Assembly (NCBI GenBank): GCA_033557675.1
Contig: JAWQRM010000013.1
Location: forward strand, 1-44,760
DNA: 44,760 nucleotides
Direction of reading: 5' to 3'
Source: Coptodactyla brooksi
Taxonomy: Eukaryota > Arthropoda > Insecta > Coleoptera > Scarabaeidae
Shown here: piece after piece, positions 42,400 to 44,760 of the stretch
How positions within the stretch are numbered: position 1 is the first letter of the stretch
How the letters are laid out: each line of letters starts with the position of its first letter
Notes under the pieces: generated by a model
What the model saw: the letters and a program-made list of their open reading frames with translations, nothing else
Told to the model about the DNA's origin: nothing
Database searches by the model: none
Position numbers and translations under genes: made by a program

Positions 42400-43640
42400 A
42401 TGGTCAGGGACCAAACCCGACGAAATCAATGGAAATGCAAAACGCGATTGCGTTAAAAACGGACAACCACATATTCAGCTGTAAATATTTTCAAATTGGA
42501 AGTGGAATACCACGAACAAATGCGGAAAATACGTTGAAATAATACATCTTTAATAGTTCAATAACAGATCAGATAATAATAACAGATTTACTATAATAGA
42601 TTTGTGGATAGCTTAGATTTATATGAGAAAATTATGCAAATTTTCCTTTGTACCGATTCACACACCTTATGAACCCATCTTTTTAGTTGGAGTCAAAATA
42701 CTCATCGATACATGTGTCTCTGGTGAGGTTCGGTGGTTTATTTCCGAAACAAAGAGAAGAACATGGGATCCACAATCAAATTCATAGAGCAACTACGGGA
42801 GCATTTTTAAGCAAGGAGAAAAATCACCATTAATACTCTTGATGGGTGATGTGAAGTGTAGCTGTTGAAAAAGTGAAGAACTTTGACAAAGAGTACTTTT
42901 TTATGTAAATCTCATCATTTTGGAGTTATCGGGTACAATTAAGCAGTTTTCATATCTGACGATTTCTATGTATGACCGCTAGTAACCTTTTTTTAATTTA
43001 AATTAAATGTTCAAAATGTCCACCGCACTGTACTGTAGAGGCGTGTTTGAACCGAGTTACGCATATTATGTGGAAATTTATCTTTAAGTTATCCCCATAG
43101 AAAAAGCAGTGAAGTTAGATTTGGAAATTTTTTAAAAGGAAAAACTTGGAAAAGTTTTGGTTACAATTGCAACCGGCCCACCACCACCTATCCATTCATC
43201 CAATTATTATGCATGTATGGTGAGGACCAGCTAGCCTAGATGTGAAAGTGCCAGCTTTTTATACAAAACCTTCCAAGATCATCTCCCTGTGGTATCAAGG
43301 TATCTCCTTCCCGCCCACCCCACCCCAGATTTAATGTAGCCTTGCATCACTCGCATTGTATTACTCAAGGCGTATTGCAAAGTTAATACTGTCGTTGCTC
43401 ATAAAAGTTTCTTTGCAACCTTCTATCTTAAAACGAATTAAATTTCGTTTTATCGATCAAATGTCGACACTTTGTCATTCAAATGAAAACATTAATTTGT
43501 TCAATATTTCTAAAATTTCTAAAATCAGTTTATTTATTTACTCTACAAGCTTATTTATAGGTCCCACATCCTATCTCTAACAAAGATGAGTTTCCGACAT
43601 GAAATCGCTGAATGACACCAGCAGAGATTCACATTGCATA
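42400..43640. other. No gene recognised
   Basis: AT-rich with a C-rich patch (CCCGCCCACCCCACCCC at about 43311). The frame 43356-43580 has no recognisable content. If the Ig exon to its right belongs to a spliced gene, this is intron or 3' sequence. Confidence 0.35.
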
Positions 43641-43666
43641 CTACTTATGACTGATACGTGCCATAC

Positions 43667-43919
43667 CTTTATCTCCCTCATCTGATGTAGTAGGAACCAT
43701 TACTAATGCCATCAGTCGTCGATCTTCGGATATCTCGACTTCGCTAACTTGCCTGTATAGATCATATAGAGTAGCTATGCAGCTTAATTTAATTTTTCCA
43801 CTTTGGAATATTTCGGGATATGTTTTTATAGTAATAGTGGACCGAACAGTTCCCAATCCAGGTAGTGCATCATAGTTTTCGATACTCTGATGTATGTCGA
43901 CGAAATTCTTCTGCTGCGT
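43667..43919 (-). CDS. Ig-domain exon, Beaten-path-like host gene
   Basis: On the minus strand the exon begins after a good acceptor (pyrimidine-rich TTGCTTTATTTTCCAG, AG at 43920-43921) and is open for 84 codons. It reads ENYDALPGLGTVRSTITI, YPEIFQSGKIKLSCIATLYD and EVEISEDRRLMALVM. The pattern L.......F..G..KL.C.A..YD.Y......E...ED is the last half of the second Ig-like domain of insect Beaten path (Beat) family cell-surface or secreted axon-guidance proteins; the cysteine of LSC is the second disulphide cysteine. A donor GTATGG follows at 43661-43666; otherwise the frame ends at a stop 43641-43643. No frameshift or stop breaks it, unlike every transposon frame here. Upstream exons would lie beyond the right edge. 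Family is recognised from memory; the specific Beat member is unknown. Confidence 0.62.
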
Positions 43920-43921
43920 CT

Positions 43922-44155
43922 GGAAAATAAAGCAAAGGATTGTACACTAATAGACTAATACACTAATACATTCACATCGCCTAAACTATTTTCAAAAGAT
44001 TATGCAAGTTTGATGTCGATTTAAATTGAGTATCAAACCGCGCTGTCAAAACGCATTATACTTAATTTTATATATTTTACATACATTGGAAAATCATGTG
44101 ATTAAGAATCGCAATACATTTTATTTCAGTGTATTATTCAAAATATTTCTGCTAT
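43922..44155. other. Probable intron of the Ig-domain gene
   Basis: AT-rich sequence upstream, in gene orientation, of the splice acceptor at 43920. No further exon was recognised. Confidence 0.4.
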
Positions 44156-44235
44156 GGTATATTCTGAATAGTTTTCCGTTCATTTTTAAACGGAAATTTC
44201 AACGGTATATTCTGAATGGTTTTCCGTTCATTTTT
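44156..44235 (+). repeat. Direct repeat of 32 bp, 48-bp period
   Basis: GGTATATTCTGAATRGTTTT continuing to CCGTTCATTTTT occurs at 44156-44187 and 44204-44235 with one mismatch. The spacer carries AAACGGAAAT, complementary to the CCGTTCATTT end, so a hairpin can also form. Confidence 0.88.
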
Positions 44236-44649
44236 GTTGTACACTCCGTGATATGTATGTAACTTTAAAAATCAAGGCTGCTTGAACTATTTATTTTCAA
44301 TAACAATAAGATATAATACTAATAAATTTAATATAAAGTGCACTAGCAAAGTGCATCCAGTAGAAGTCCCTGGAATATTAGCCGACATTCCGTCAAATTT
44401 AAGTTTGTATAAGGAATATCTATTTATCGTTTTATTTTATACCTTTTAATAAAGTACGGGTATTTTCAAGAATCTCTTTAGATTCTTAGATTCTAAGTTA
44501 GGTTCTGGTTTAAACGATGAAATAACATATGTCATTTGATAGTCATCTAACGAGCACAAAAAGGAAATATGTCATTTTGCAATTCATTTGTAATTAAAAC
44601 AACTTTAAATAATGTTAATAAAAACTGACAATGAAGAGAACTGACAATA

Positions 44650-44760
44650 ATGTTAATATTAAAATATTCGACGAACAAAACGAAACAAACACCATTGCTC
44701 AAAGCCGAAACACCGAAGAACCTCAGCCAGAACAGAGAATATCACAAGATGAAGAGGGGG
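44650..44760 (+). CDS. Open frame running off the right edge
   Basis: From about 44650 a frame without stop (FDEQNETNTIAQSRNTEEPQ, then acidic residues) runs to the window end. It is polar, Gln/Glu-rich and low in complexity. Just before it, ATAAAAACTGACAATGAAGA at 44619-44639 repeats 20 bases found in the RTE-like LINE at 40766-40786. No family was recognised. Confidence 0.2.
   Translation, partial: MLILKYSTNKTKQTPLLKAETPKNLSQNREYHKMKRG

Overview
The window reads as an AT-rich intergenic or intronic stretch of an insect genome. It holds one recognisable host exon and a graveyard of decayed transposable elements. There are no bacterial features, no operons and no convincing intact tRNA or rRNA genes. 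The mix of elements (Penelope-like elements, Mutator-like elements with a YqaJ nuclease, piggyBac, DD41D mariner, Tigger and jerky pogo-type elements, R1, Jockey and RTE LINEs, copia, gypsy) and a CCCAA/CCTAA repeat array fit an aculeate hymenopteran (ant or bee). That assignment is inference from pattern memory, not from a search.

Layout. 1-2.8 kb: AT-rich, palindromes, one weak LINE tail. 2.8-3.8 kb: Tigger-type relic on the minus strand. 4.7-5.0 kb: long foldback repeat. 6.1-7.6 kb: Mutator-like relic with a YqaJ-type nuclease domain. 9.3-10.35 kb: jerky/CENP-B-type relic. 12.0-13.35 kb: a second, different Mutator-like relic. 14.3 kb: Penelope-like reverse transcriptase tail. 17.1-18.9 kb: piggyBac element with most of its protein still readable. 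19.7 kb: gypsy integrase scrap. 22.65 kb: telomere-like CCCAA array. 22.97-25.05 kb: copia reverse transcriptase split inside its YADD box by a Jockey-type LINE. 25.5 kb: LINE scrap. 26.3 kb: hammerhead-ribozyme-like tail. 30.1 kb: gypsy reverse transcriptase. 30.4 and 31.6 kb: two palindromes built from head-to-head hammerhead-like tails. 31.86-32.45 kb: TTAA-flanked foldback element. 32.85-33.99 kb: GC-richer LINE gag relic. 34.2-36.0 kb: second piggyBac, abutting a Penelope GIY-YIG tail that ends in a well-formed hammerhead motif. 36.0-37.4 kb: DD41D mariner. 39.8-41.3 kb: R1-like and RTE-like LINE pieces end to end. 43.7-43.9 kb (minus strand): an Ig-domain exon of Beaten-path type with intact splice acceptor and candidate donor, the only good host-gene candidate.

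Every transposon open frame is broken by stops, frameshifts or deletions, so none should be autonomous. The most interesting signal is RNA-level: at least four (up to six) copies of a type I minimal hammerhead-like fold (CTGATGA, stem II, GAAA, short stem III, stem I). Its stems covary between copies, and the better copies share one extra U after CUGAUGA. One copy directly follows a Penelope GIY-YIG reading frame, and two pairs are arranged as inverted, palindromic units.
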